A stretch of 64,000 nucleotides of DNA from the NCBI RefSeq assembly GCF_036013525.1, contig NZ_CP107853.1, forward strand, positions 5,580,001 to 5,644,000, written 5' to 3'. The DNA is from Nonomuraea sp. NBC_00507 (GTDB taxonomy: Bacteria > Actinomycetota > Actinomycetes > Streptosporangiales > Streptosporangiaceae). Positions 34,754-41,819 of the stretch are shown here, piece by piece. The notes under the pieces were generated by a model that was not told the origin of the DNA, searched no databases, and saw only the letters and a program-made list of their open reading frames with translations. The translations under genes and the position numbers were made by a program. Each line of letters starts with the position of its first letter. Positions within the stretch are counted from its first letter, which is position 1.

Positions 34754-34936
34754 CTATCCGTCGGTTAGGGCAGCTTCCTCGCCCGACGAGTTGCCGATAG
34801 CGACGTTGTGGCCGAAGGCCGTGTCGGCGATGACTACGTGCGTGTCCTCGCCCGGGTCCGTTGACCCGCTGTTGTTTCCGATCGCGGCGCTGTTACCGAA
34901 CGTGCTGCCGGTGATGACGATTGATTTGCGTCCCAT
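34754..34936 (-). CDS. 60-residue protein with internal repeat
   Basis: The protein is built from two related halves: ITGSTFGNSAAIGNNSGS and IADTAFGHNVAIGNSSGE, separated by an acidic linker. The repeat (T/A-F-G-N/H-x-A-I-G-N-x-S-G) resembles a single beta-helix coil. AGAGGTC lies upstream of ATG 34936. It is the second gene of the minus-strand AICE operon. No function known. Confidence 0.65.
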   Translation of the reverse strand: MGRKSIVITGSTFGNSAAIGNNSGSTDPGEDTHVVIADTAFGHNVAIGNSSGEEAALTDG

Positions 34937-35059
34937 GCGCTGACCTCTTTTCGTGAAGATGGACAGGCCGTTCGGCCTGGGTGTGATGCATCCGAATCCG
35001 TCTCGGTCTGGCATCACATGCGGACACCGCAGGTAGAACTGTGAGCGTCTGAAGTCTGG

Positions 35060-35383
35060 TCAGGCGGACTTGACCGCTGAAACCGTCGCTGCCTTGATCT
35101 CCTGAGCGCGGAACGCAACGCCGCTGCGCCCGTTGGTCGACCACGGCAGGGCCTCCAGCTTGGAGAGAGTGACGACCTGTCCTACCTTCACCTCGGGCCG
35201 GATGCCGGCCGTAGTGATGGTGATGACCTCGCCACCGTCCTCGTCCAGGATGAACACCTGCGTCGACCACATCGGGCGGCCCGTGTCGCGCTCGGTCTTC
35301 TGGCGACCGTTCTGGTCGGTCTTCTCGACCGACTCCTTCGACACCGTCACCTGCTTGTTGCTCGTGTCCACGTAGAGCTTCAT
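35060..35383 (-). CDS. SCO3933-family regulatory protein
   Basis: 107 residues, first gene of the long minus-strand AICE operon. The C-terminal part (VGQVVTLSKLEALPWST, then GVAFRAQEIKAA) matches the VGQ-V...L-A-I-P-W...G-I-A-Y-R-A pattern of the SCO3933 family found in Streptomyces integrated elements, and TQVFILDEDGGEVITITT is the central sheet. Such proteins are annotated as regulators of element replication and excision; mechanism unknown. Its promoter region contains two GntR-type palindromes. Confidence 0.65.
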   Translation of the reverse strand: MKLYVDTSNKQVTVSKESVEKTDQNGRQKTERDTGRPMWSTQVFILDEDGGEVITITTAGIRPEVKVGQVVTLSKLEALPWSTNGRSGVAFRAQEIKAATVSAVKSA

Positions 35384-35442
35384 CGAGCCCTTCCCTTCGT
35401 CTTGGGCCGCACCGCCTCTCGGTGCACTCCCCTAATGGACTT

Positions 35443-35456
35443 GTCCTCTATAGGAC
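35443..35456. promoter_or_regulatory. palindromic operator, copy 1 (GntR/KorSA-type)
   Basis: GTCCTCTATAGGAC is a perfect 5-bp dyad around CTAT in the divergent promoter region between the AICE operon and the GntR gene. It recurs 50 bp away with one changed end, about five helical turns. Confidence 0.7.
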
Positions 35457-35492
35457 TACTGTGAGAGTTGCATGCCACCGACTTCTCGTCAA

Positions 35493-35506
35493 GTCCTCTA
35501 TAGGAA
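35493..35506. promoter_or_regulatory. palindromic operator, copy 2 (GntR/KorSA-type)
   Basis: GTCCTCTATAGGAA matches copy 1 except at the last base. It lies 25 bp before the GntR start codon, so binding here would block the repressor's own transcription (autoregulation, inference). Confidence 0.68.
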
Positions 35507-35530
35507 TATGCTTGGTGTCGGAGGAAATCT

Positions 35531-36331
35531 GTGACTGACGAACTCGGTGCAAAGGCACCCAAGTACCACCGAATCGCCGATGAGCTGCGACGCGACATCA
35601 GAGATGGCGTCTATCGGCCAGGCGACCGCCTACCGGCAGAAACCACACTCCTCGATCGCTTCCGATCCCAGCTGCCAAGCCTGAGCTTGCCGACGCTGCG
35701 CCAGGCCATCGCACTACTGCGCGCCGAAGGTCTCATCGAGTCCCGGCACGGTGTGGGAACGTTCGTGAAGGAAAACCGACGCCTGCAACGCCGCTCTCGT
35801 TCGCGGTACGGCAGAGCAAGAAGTGACAAGAAGCTTCTGACCTCACACCTTGAGCACGAGATCACGTTCGCCGGTACTGGCCCAGTGCCGCCACACATCG
35901 CCGAAGCGGCAGGTCTTGACGAAGGCACCCAGATGGTCATCCGGCGTCGGACTCTTCGAGATCGGGAGACCCGGAAACCTGAAGAGCTCGGAGGAAGCTA
36001 CCTCCCAATGGAGTACGCCAACGGCACCTTCCTAGAGGAGCCTTCGGTCGTGCCCAAAGCACTCTTTCTCTGCATGGAGGATCTCAGCGGCAAGCAGTAC
36101 GCGCACGCTCAGGATCAGTGGCTGGTTCGCGTCCCCACCGCCACCGAAAGCGATCTCCTCGACCTGGCCACCGGCAGCCAAGTCATCCATGTAATCCACG
36201 TCGCACGAGCCCACGATGGAACTCTCTTGGAGGTCTCAGAATCCGTCTGGCCTGCCGATCGCATCGTGATCATCGACGAATACCCGATCACGCAGGAGCC
36301 GGAGCCTCCTGACGTGCCGTCCGACATTTAG
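35531..36331 (+). CDS. GntR/HutC family repressor of the AICE (KorSA-like)
   Basis: 266 residues, GTG 35531 with GGAGGAAA upstream. N-terminal winged helix: PKYHRIADELRRDIRDGVYR, PGDRLPAETTLLDRF, LSLPTLRQAIALLRAEGLIE. The C-terminal ~150 residues are a UTRA effector domain (PEELGGSYLPMEYANGTFLE). In pSAM2 the GntR protein KorSA represses its own gene and pra, holding the element in the chromosome. Position, divergence and paired palindromes fit that role. The 2H phosphoesterase follows 10 bp downstream, so both are likely co-transcribed. Confidence 0.88.
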   Translation: MTDELGAKAPKYHRIADELRRDIRDGVYRPGDRLPAETTLLDRFRSQLPSLSLPTLRQAIALLRAEGLIESRHGVGTFVKENRRLQRRSRSRYGRARSDKKLLTSHLEHEITFAGTGPVPPHIAEAAGLDEGTQMVIRRRTLRDRETRKPEELGGSYLPMEYANGTFLEEPSVVPKALFLCMEDLSGKQYAHAQDQWLVRVPTATESDLLDLATGSQVIHVIHVARAHDGTLLEVSESVWPADRIVIIDEYPITQEPEPPDVPSDI

Positions 36332-36341
36332 AAGGATCATC

Positions 36342-36983
36342 ATGGATCACACCGCGATCGAGCGCGTGCCCGCGGTCCGTAACCACTGGTGGTGGCGGCC
36401 CGGCTGGCGCGAAGGACGGCACTACTACGCGTGCCATCTCTCTTTTGAAGACCAACCCGAGCTTCACAGCCTGGTTGATCATTACCAGGGAGCGTTGAAG
36501 ACCTTCCCTGTTCTAGACCTGATCCCGCGCCCCTGGCTGCATCTCACCATGCAAGGCATCGGATTCACGGACGAAATCAGCAACGAGACAGTAGAGAAGA
36601 TCGAGGACGCCCTTCGATCGGAGCTGCGACGGACAACTCCTCCTGTCGTAACCTTCCATCGGCCAGTCATCGTGCCGGAAGCCATCTACCTACCAGCCGT
36701 GCCTGCAACGCAGATCCAGGAACTCCGAACGACCTGCCGCACGGCCATCACAACGACGCAGGCCATAGAACCTGACTCACGCCCATACCGTCCGCATGTC
36801 AGCGTCGCATACGTCAACACGGAGAGCGCGACCGAACACATTGCACAGACCCTCGACATGATCGACGCGGACCCTGTCGAGGTCACGATCTCAGATGTGT
36901 CGCTCATGGTGTTCCACCGTGATCGCCGTATGTACGAATGGACCAAGGCAATCCGCATCCCGATCGGCAACAACCCTGCATGA
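36342..36983 (+). CDS. 2'-5' RNA ligase / 2H phosphoesterase family protein
   Basis: 213 residues. Two H-x-T/S motifs mark the 2H fold: LHLTMQGIG (His67, Thr69) and PHVSVAYVN (His152, Ser154). Members open cyclic 2',3'-phosphates or 2'-5' linkages in RNA or small nucleotides; some viral and phage relatives cleave 2'-5' oligonucleotide signals. It is transcribed with the GntR repressor gene. As element cargo it could act on a tRNA end or counter a nucleotide-based defence (inference). The Trp-rich N-terminus (NHWWWRPGW) is unusual. Confidence 0.8.
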   Translation: MDHTAIERVPAVRNHWWWRPGWREGRHYYACHLSFEDQPELHSLVDHYQGALKTFPVLDLIPRPWLHLTMQGIGFTDEISNETVEKIEDALRSELRRTTPPVVTFHRPVIVPEAIYLPAVPATQIQELRTTCRTAITTTQAIEPDSRPYRPHVSVAYVNTESATEHIAQTLDMIDADPVEVTISDVSLMVFHRDRRMYEWTKAIRIPIGNNPA

Positions 36984-37371
36984 TGCGGCACCGGTGCCAC
37001 AGCAGATTGCTGCTCTGCAGCTGCACATGCAGCTGCACCGAGAGCCTGTGAGAAGTTTCTGTACGTCTTCAAGGCGGCCCCGAGGGGGCCGCACGCGCCG
37101 CCGTCTCGGCAACGCCGCCGCCTCCCGCTGACGCTCCCGGCGGACGGCTAAAAGCACCGCCGGACGGCTGGCGCGGACGAGTGGAAGGGGGGCCGCCGTG
37201 CGACGGTACAGCGTGATCACAGGGGAGCGCACTTCTCGGGTCACGGGGGAGCCGGTCAGCGCACGCGTGCGCGGTCGCGAGGTCGGGCTTGACTGCATGC
37301 CTCCGGCGGGGGCGCTCCGGCTCCGGGATGGCGTCGAACGCAGGTGCGGGTTGTGGGGTGGCTGGTGTCGG
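36984..37371. other. gene-poor stretch before the AICE cargo
   Basis: No supported gene. It is high GC, in contrast to the lower-GC cargo pair that follows, and ends at the left arm of a 25-bp inverted repeat. Open frames here lack ribosome sites and any recognisable motif. Confidence 0.5.
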
Positions 37372-37396
37372 GTCCATCCCGTCTGCCATCGACCCA
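37372..37396. repeat. 25-bp inverted repeat, left arm
   Basis: Perfect reverse complement of 37536-37560, with 139 bp between the arms. On the minus strand it encodes M-A-D-G-M-D, the same start as the cargo gene on the plus strand. Confidence 0.85.
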
Positions 37397-37535
37397 GGCA
37401 AGCCCAGCAGACCGTCGCCTCCGCCGCGAGCCCGGCTGTGATCGTTGGCGTCAGATGTCTGTGGAAGGTGCCCAGGCGCAGGGACACGTCAAGCCGGGCT
37501 TGCACCTCCGGCGCCGGCCCGCTGCCGCTCCGCGG

Positions 37536-37560
37536 TGGGTCGATGGCAGACGGGATGGAC
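37536..37560. repeat. 25-bp inverted repeat, right arm
   Basis: Contains the candidate ATG of the cargo gene (37543). The perfect match to 37372-37396 suggests an inverted duplication of the gene's 5' end or a relic of cassette insertion. Confidence 0.85.
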
Positions 37561-38139
37561 ACCTGCTGGCATGGCCCAGATGGGATACCGATCGGGTCCG
37601 CGATGACGGGTATTGGGGTGTGCATTTACCTCTTATTGGTTGCGTTGGAAATAGTGGCCAAGCAGCATGGAAGAGAAGGCATCTACGCTGGAGTTATCAT
37701 GGGTACATGCGCTTGGCTCGCAACGACTAATGATATATTTATGCTAGAAAATAAAGGGGTGCATATTTGGCATCCCGACCAAGCGCTCGACAAAATGCCC
37801 GCCCGAACTGGAACAGACGTCGCGAGAGACCTTTCCGGTAGGCTCCTTATGCGCTATGTCGTTCCAGATTTGCAGCATGAGCCTGACATGCCCCAAGGTG
37901 TGACAAGGAAAGTATTCGTAACGCCTACGCCATACAATAAAGACGACCTAACAGAATGGTGTCAACTACCTATTGGCGAGACGGTACGACCCTATGTCAT
38001 ATTGATCGACCCCGCCAAACTAACGCGTGAAATTCGTGGGCCGCAATATATAGCTCGAGCAAGGGGTGTTCAGTACATTTTGCCGGAGGGTTACACGCAG
38101 GAGTCCATCGTTGGCCCGTACGGGCTTAAGATTTGCTAA
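37543..38139 (+). CDS. AICE cargo: membrane-tethered polymorphic-toxin-like protein
   Basis: About 198 residues if the ATG at 37543 is used; ATG 37603 would give 178 and the frame is open further upstream. A hydrophobic helix near the start (MTGIGVCIYLLLVALEIVA) precedes a ~125-residue C-terminal domain with YVILIDPAKLTREIRGPQYI, YILPEGYTQESIVGP. That ending, a strand, D-P-x-x-L, G-P, then an L-P-x-G-(Y/F) loop, is like C-terminal domains of polymorphic toxins (from memory). Codon use with ATA, TTA and AT-rich third positions differs from the neighbours. The next gene may encode its immunity protein. Confidence 0.55.
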   Translation: MADGMDTCWHGPDGIPIGSAMTGIGVCIYLLLVALEIVAKQHGREGIYAGVIMGTCAWLATTNDIFMLENKGVHIWHPDQALDKMPARTGTDVARDLSGRLLMRYVVPDLQHEPDMPQGVTRKVFVTPTPYNKDDLTEWCQLPIGETVRPYVILIDPAKLTREIRGPQYIARARGVQYILPEGYTQESIVGPYGLKIC

Positions 38140-38150
38140 TGGAGGGTGTA

Positions 38151-38558
38151 ATGTGGGAAATAGAACTCGTCACTGAAGAATTCGAGGCGCGAGCCGAGAG
38201 TAGAGATTATGCAGTTATCTACTCGGCCGTTGACAGGGGAGGGGCGTTTGAGTGGCGCGCGATGCGCGAGGCGGAGTTGAAGCGCTATGTGTCCTTCGCT
38301 ATTCTGCCTGAGTGGCGACATGTTCGCATGCAGAACGACTTTAAGGGCGTTATGATAGACGTTGAGGGACGAGTGTCTGTGGACTCTGGGCACTCAAAGT
38401 CAAGTCGAGTAGTGCTAAAATACAGCGCCACCATGGATGACAATTTGTTTCATAAGATCCCTGAGCTCATAGCGCATGTATTCGATCAGGCTGAAATCCT
38501 ATCCAGTAAGGATCTTGAGGTTGATCCGTTCCCATTGGCGTTGCATGCAAAAGACTAG
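38151..38558 (+). CDS. AICE cargo: hypothetical protein, candidate immunity partner
   Basis: 135 residues, ATG 38151 with GGAGGG at 38141. It is 11 bp after the toxin-like gene and shares its lower GC content, so both were acquired together. Predicted alpha/beta, acidic; segments WEIELVTEEFEARAESRDYA and GGAFEWRAMREAELKRYVSF show no catalytic pattern. No signal peptide. Immunity function is inferred only from gene order, size and composition. Confidence 0.55.
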   Translation: MWEIELVTEEFEARAESRDYAVIYSAVDRGGAFEWRAMREAELKRYVSFAILPEWRHVRMQNDFKGVMIDVEGRVSVDSGHSKSSRVVLKYSATMDDNLFHKIPELIAHVFDQAEILSSKDLEVDPFPLALHAKD

Positions 38559-38694
38559 TCTAGCCAGTCGGCAGCTCCTGATCTTCGGTGCTTTGTCGCT
38601 AGTAATGGACGATAAACCAAGATCGTAGGGTGGGACGCCGACGCCTGTTCCTTTAGCGCCCAAGCCCGAAAGACCTCGAGGCTTCGAGGGGCCA

Positions 38695-38714
38695 AGTGAC
38701 AAACTGAGTGACAT
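38695..38714. repeat. 20-bp direct repeat near element right end (copy 2)
   Basis: Identical to 25946-25965. Between here and the att copy at 38812 there is no gene; 38559-38811 is intergenic and includes the right end of the AICE. Confidence 0.55.
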
Positions 38715-38811
38715 CAGGGGCGGCTCACCACAGCACGGCCCTGCACATGCGCGCACACTGGATGTAGGCCTGAACAGCCAAAACGCCAGCTCCAGTGCTG
38801 GAATAGCTACG

Positions 38812-38855
38812 CTTACAAGCGAGGGGTCACTGGTTCGAACCCAGTACCGCCCACC
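38812..38855. other. att core, middle copy (attR of AICE / attL of second element)
   Basis: Exact copy of the 44-bp tRNA-Val 3' segment. It is followed by a hairpin nearly the same as that after the real tRNA, showing that the next segment is the left end of a related element. Confidence 0.92.
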
Positions 38856-38864
38856 TGCGACAAC

Positions 38865-38894
38865 AGCCCCGTCTCCGATCATGGAAACGGGGCT
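38865..38894. terminator. hairpin copy after second att site
   Basis: Arms AGCCCCGT and ACGGGGCT around a 14-base loop that differs from the tRNA-side hairpin by one base. Probably a tail-to-tail terminator for the integrase gene in the intact element. Confidence 0.5.
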
Positions 38895-39350
38895 TCGTGC
38901 CATTAACGTGCCATAAGCCGGTGCGAGAGAGAGCCCTTCCGAAGATTCATTGGCGTTGTGCGCGATCTTCGTGTTCATCGCGTCGGCGATCCTGCGGTCA
39001 GCGTCCGCCGTGCTGTGCTGGTAGATCAGCGCGGCCCGGACCGAGTCATGCCCCATGCGCTGCATGAGATCTTTGAAGCTCGCGCCGGAACTTGCGGCGA
39101 TCATGTTTCCGGTGTGTCGGAGATCATGGAAGTGCAGGCCCGGGAAGCCGATCTTCTCGGTGCTCTCGTCCCACTTGGCCGCCCGCCGGAAGTTGCTCCG
39201 GCGCAAGATGCCGCCTCGTGAGCCGGTGAAGATCAGCGCGTCGGCCTCTGGGCCGGTGAACTGGTCGAGGTGGTCGCGAAGTGCCGGGACGATCGCTTCC
39301 GGGATGGCGACCGTACGGACCCCCGCGCGGGACTTCAAGTCCACCTGCAA
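38895..39350 (-). pseudogene. 5'-truncated tyrosine integrase
   Basis: Only the C-terminal half of the catalytic domain remains. The hairpin Lys in DLKSRAGVRTV, box II in FHDLRHTGNM, the His of MGHDSVRAAL and Tyr of LIYQHST are visible, but the arm-binding and core-binding domains and the first catalytic Arg are gone. The frame runs on through the att core (GGRYWVRTSDPSL) into the first element, so the natural stop is also lost. It is not closely similar to the intact integrase at 25975. Confidence 0.85.
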
Positions 39351-39425
39351 CCGCGTTTGAGCAGGACCCCTGAACGGCCCCCTTGCTTCCCCTTTCGAGC
39401 CCCCAGCCGGGAGGAAGAACCGCAG

Positions 39426-39930
39426 ATGCCCGACTACATCCCAAACGTTCGCCTGCGCGCCTGGAGAAACGAGCGGCGGCTATCCCGCGCGGAGATGGCC
39501 GACCAGATCAACGCCACCGCAATCGGCGTTGCCGAACAATTGGCATGCGACGAGGAACGCGTGCGCCGATGGGAGGCCGGTGAAGTCCGCTGGCCACGCA
39601 CCCCCAATCGACTGGCGCTCACGCAGCTGACTGGCCTAGAACTGGAAGCGCTGGGGTTCTCCCAGAGTAAGCAAGCGGGTAGCGGCCTCATCGAGGCCCG
39701 TTGTGATCCCCGCCGACGCCCCTGCGCGCCGAGGCCAATCTGTACGGGACCATGGAACTTGCCCAGCAACTCCAGGCCTCCGACGTCGGAACCGGCACGC
39801 TGGAGGCACGAACGGTTCGTAACTGCACGTCGGGCCCTCATGAGCCGCCGCCCAGACCTGCTCGACTAGATTCGAGAGATCGTCGTCTGGCCACCTGCGC
39901 TCGCCGCGCAAGATCCTCGCCGACGGCACT
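39426..39930 (+). pseudogene. frameshifted XRE-family regulator
   Basis: GGGAGGAAG lies before ATG 39426. The N-terminal ~80 residues give an intact HTH (VRLRAWRNERRLSRAEMADQ, then CDEERVRRWEAGEVRWP, LTGLELEALGF). After about 39660 the frame loses likeness, while another frame resumes with AEANLYGTMELAQQLQASD, VGTGTLEA and then degenerates. This is an actinomycete XRE regulator broken by at least one frameshift. The stretch 39931-40181 has no gene. Confidence 0.65.
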
Positions 39931-40181
39931 CCGAAGGCGCCTGATGCCAGGGCCCTGACCGCATACGTGACTGGACTGCCGAGAGTGTGTGTGGAAACAT
40001 CCAATTCCGAGACAGTGGTGCTGCTAGCCTGTCGAGCCAAGCACGAGACTTGAAGTGTCAATGAGAGCTGTTCGGAGATCAGATCATCGACCGCTTCAGC
40101 CTGTGTTGTGTTGAGGAATTCCTTGTGCATGATAACAGGTTGACATGAATCTTCCGCTGCCTATACTTCGGGAGCTGCCAC

Positions 40182-40682
40182 ATGCGGAGGGTATGGAGAA
40201 GAAGGCGTGTCCTACACCAACCTTTGGAGCACATACTCACACAAAGAGCAACTCAGGTGCTGGACTTAGCCAGTGAAGAGGCTGCGGCACACCATCACGA
40301 ATGCGTGTCTCCCGAACATCTCCTGTTGGGACTAGTTCGGCTCAATAAAGGAGTCGCCCTCTATTCTCTGGCAAGGCTAGGAATCAGCTCGCAAGCCGTC
40401 CAGGAACAGATCCAACACTCAATCGCAAACGAGATAGGGGAGCGCGAAAGCGAGACCTTTTATACCCCTCGTGCCAAGCAAGTACTCGACCTGTCGCGTC
40501 GTGAGGCTTCTCAACTCGGTCACGGTTATATTGGTACCGAGCATATTCTGCTTGGGCTCATTAAAGAGGGCCAAGGAACTTCTGCACGTGTGCTAGAAGA
40601 ACTGGGCGCCGACCTTCACCGCGTTCGCCAAAAGATCCTCGATGTCCTGAGAGGTCCAGTACCTCTCGAATGGGCTCAATAG
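40182..40682 (+). CDS. tandem Clp N-terminal domain protein
   Basis: 166 residues with two Clp-N repeats: LTQRATQVLDLASEEAAAHH...SPEHLLLGLV and TPRAKQVLDLSRREASQLGH...TEHILLGLIKEGQGTSARVL. This matches the N-domain of ClpC without the ATPase rings, so it may be a substrate adapter or decoy for ClpC. GGGAG lies before ATG 40182. It converges on the fulvocin-like gene with a shared hairpin at 40737-40778. Its place beside that gene as the only other intact gene here hints at a link, which is inference. Confidence 0.82.
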   Translation: MRRVWRRRRVLHQPLEHILTQRATQVLDLASEEAAAHHHECVSPEHLLLGLVRLNKGVALYSLARLGISSQAVQEQIQHSIANEIGERESETFYTPRAKQVLDLSRREASQLGHGYIGTEHILLGLIKEGQGTSARVLEELGADLHRVRQKILDVLRGPVPLEWAQ

Positions 40683-40736
40683 TCAGCCGACTTCCCGAGG
40701 TGCAAGATCCCTGAAAGTGCAAGGCTTTAAATGCAT

Positions 40737-40778
40737 CCGGTCCACGCAAGCTCACGTGGTCAAGGTTGCGTGGACCGG
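40737..40778. terminator. bidirectional hairpin between Clp-N and fulvocin-like genes
   Basis: A perfect 13-bp stem (CCGGTCCACGCAA / TTGCGTGGACCGG) with a 16-base loop lies between the converging stops. A short pyrimidine-rich run follows on the plus strand. Confidence 0.7.
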
Positions 40779-40826
40779 CTTTGATCGGGGGTTAGGAGCT
40801 ATCTCGGATCGAGAGTTCGTCGGATA

Positions 40827-41819
40827 TTAGCATCCGCATCCCACAGTGCACATTCCATTGCAGGCATACTGGTACCAGGTTCCGCACCCGTCGTAGGAGA
40901 CAGTACAACTGGGGAGTTGTGAACAGATGTAGAGGCCTGTGCACCAATCGCTCTGAGTGGAGCATTCGCAGTCAACCGCCAGGGCAGCGTTGTTGTCTGG
41001 TTTTGCGGTGTCAGCATTGACTGGCTCTACCGGGCCCAACGTGGCTATAAGAGCGATGGTCTCGTCGTGACCGAACGCATCAGCCACGAGGAGTTTGAGG
41101 CGTTCGTCCTCGCTCCTCTCCGCGTCTGTGACATTGTGTGGATGGAATTTGGATACATTCCTCGCTTGCTCTTCGAGAGATGCGAGTATGCTTTCCTGTC
41201 TAGGCGAAAGATTTGGATGGTTCTGCCGGTAAGTCGCGAAGTGCTCAAGCCACAGTTTAGATCTGGCTGACGGGTCTAGTTGCTGATAGATCGCCCTGCG
41301 ATAGGGCATCGTGTGCTCGGAGAAGGCGGAATAGGTCTTCGGAAGACGATCTTTGTTGGCCGCAACCCAGGCACGAGCCTTTCCGGGTTCGTCGGCCAAG
41401 GCTGGAGCTTCGCCAGTCAGGACGATACCAACAGCGATACCGAACCCGGCACCGAACCTGAAGAAACGTCGCCGGCCGATCGGGTCTTGGCCGGATGTCG
41501 CCGTCTGGTTCGCTCGGCTTAGTTCGCCTAAAGCGCCGAACAGCTTGATGGAGGCCTTCGGCCCGAGTCGGCCCAGCAGGCGCATACCCATTGCGGGGCC
41601 GGTCCAGGCACGAACCCGATTTTCATCAACTCGTAAGAGAGTCGGGGCCCACGGTGCTTCAGCACCCAGCGCTTCCTCGCGCCACCGCAGCACATCCGGG
41701 TGCGCGAGTGGCAGGACCTCCAGCTTTTCGCCGGCGGCAGCTTTGGCCGCTTTTGCGATTTCGTTACACCTCCCGCAAGAAGCGTCAAATCCGAGGATCC
41801 AGCGCGAGTGTGAACGCAT
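40827..41819 (-). CDS. CxxC thioredoxin-like domain fused to fulvocin C-like bacteriocin tail
   Basis: 330 residues from ATG 41819 (GGAG 10 bases upstream). Residues 1-100 resemble DCC-type thiol-disulfide oxidoreductases, with active-site FDASCGRCNE (Cys15, Cys18). Residues 116-143 are an internal signal or anchor: RRRFFRFGAGFGIAVGIVLT ending with an A-L-A cleavage-like site. Residues 155-225 are the helical part seen in fulvocin-C-related precursors (LPKTYSAFSE, ARSKLWLEHF). The last 47 residues hold ten Cys (284, 286, 293, 299, 305, 312, 320, 324, 328, 330) in a C-x-C-x6-C-x5-C-x5-C-x6-C pattern like fulvocin C (recalled, not aligned). It lies in the decayed element. Confidence 0.8.
   Translation of the reverse strand: MRSHSRWILGFDASCGRCNEIAKAAKAAAGEKLEVLPLAHPDVLRWREEALGAEAPWAPTLLRVDENRVRAWTGPAMGMRLLGRLGPKASIKLFGALGELSRANQTATSGQDPIGRRRFFRFGAGFGIAVGIVLTGEAPALADEPGKARAWVAANKDRLPKTYSAFSEHTMPYRRAIYQQLDPSARSKLWLEHFATYRQNHPNLSPRQESILASLEEQARNVSKFHPHNVTDAERSEDERLKLLVADAFGHDETIALIATLGPVEPVNADTAKPDNNAALAVDCECSTQSDWCTGLYICSQLPSCTVSYDGCGTWYQYACNGMCTVGCGC

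Larger units (their letters stand above)
25862..38855. mobile_element. complete AICE (pSAM2-like) integrated in tRNA-Val
   Basis: Bounded by identical 44-bp att repeats. It carries int-xis-rep in the order of pSAM2-type actinomycete integrative and conjugative elements, a DUF2637 spread-type protein, an FtsK-like transfer ATPase with a separate membrane partner, and a GntR repressor divergent from a roughly 9.4-kb minus-strand operon. Cargo: cytosine methyltransferase, 2H phosphoesterase and a lower-GC gene pair near the right end. All mobility genes look intact, so it may still excise. Confidence 0.9.

Noticed and set aside
37069..37401. 110-codon minus-strand frame starting in the left inverted-repeat arm
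   Set aside because: The shared M-A-D-G-M-D start comes from the inverted repeat; the rest is Pro/Ala/Arg-rich without structure.
38499..38894. C-terminal continuation of the truncated integrase through the att site
   Set aside because: The frame merely reads through the att core and into the first element; not a genuine integrase tail.
39636..40130. 164-codon minus-strand frame opposite the broken XRE regulator
   Set aside because: No ribosome site or motif; it lies across the regulator pseudogene.
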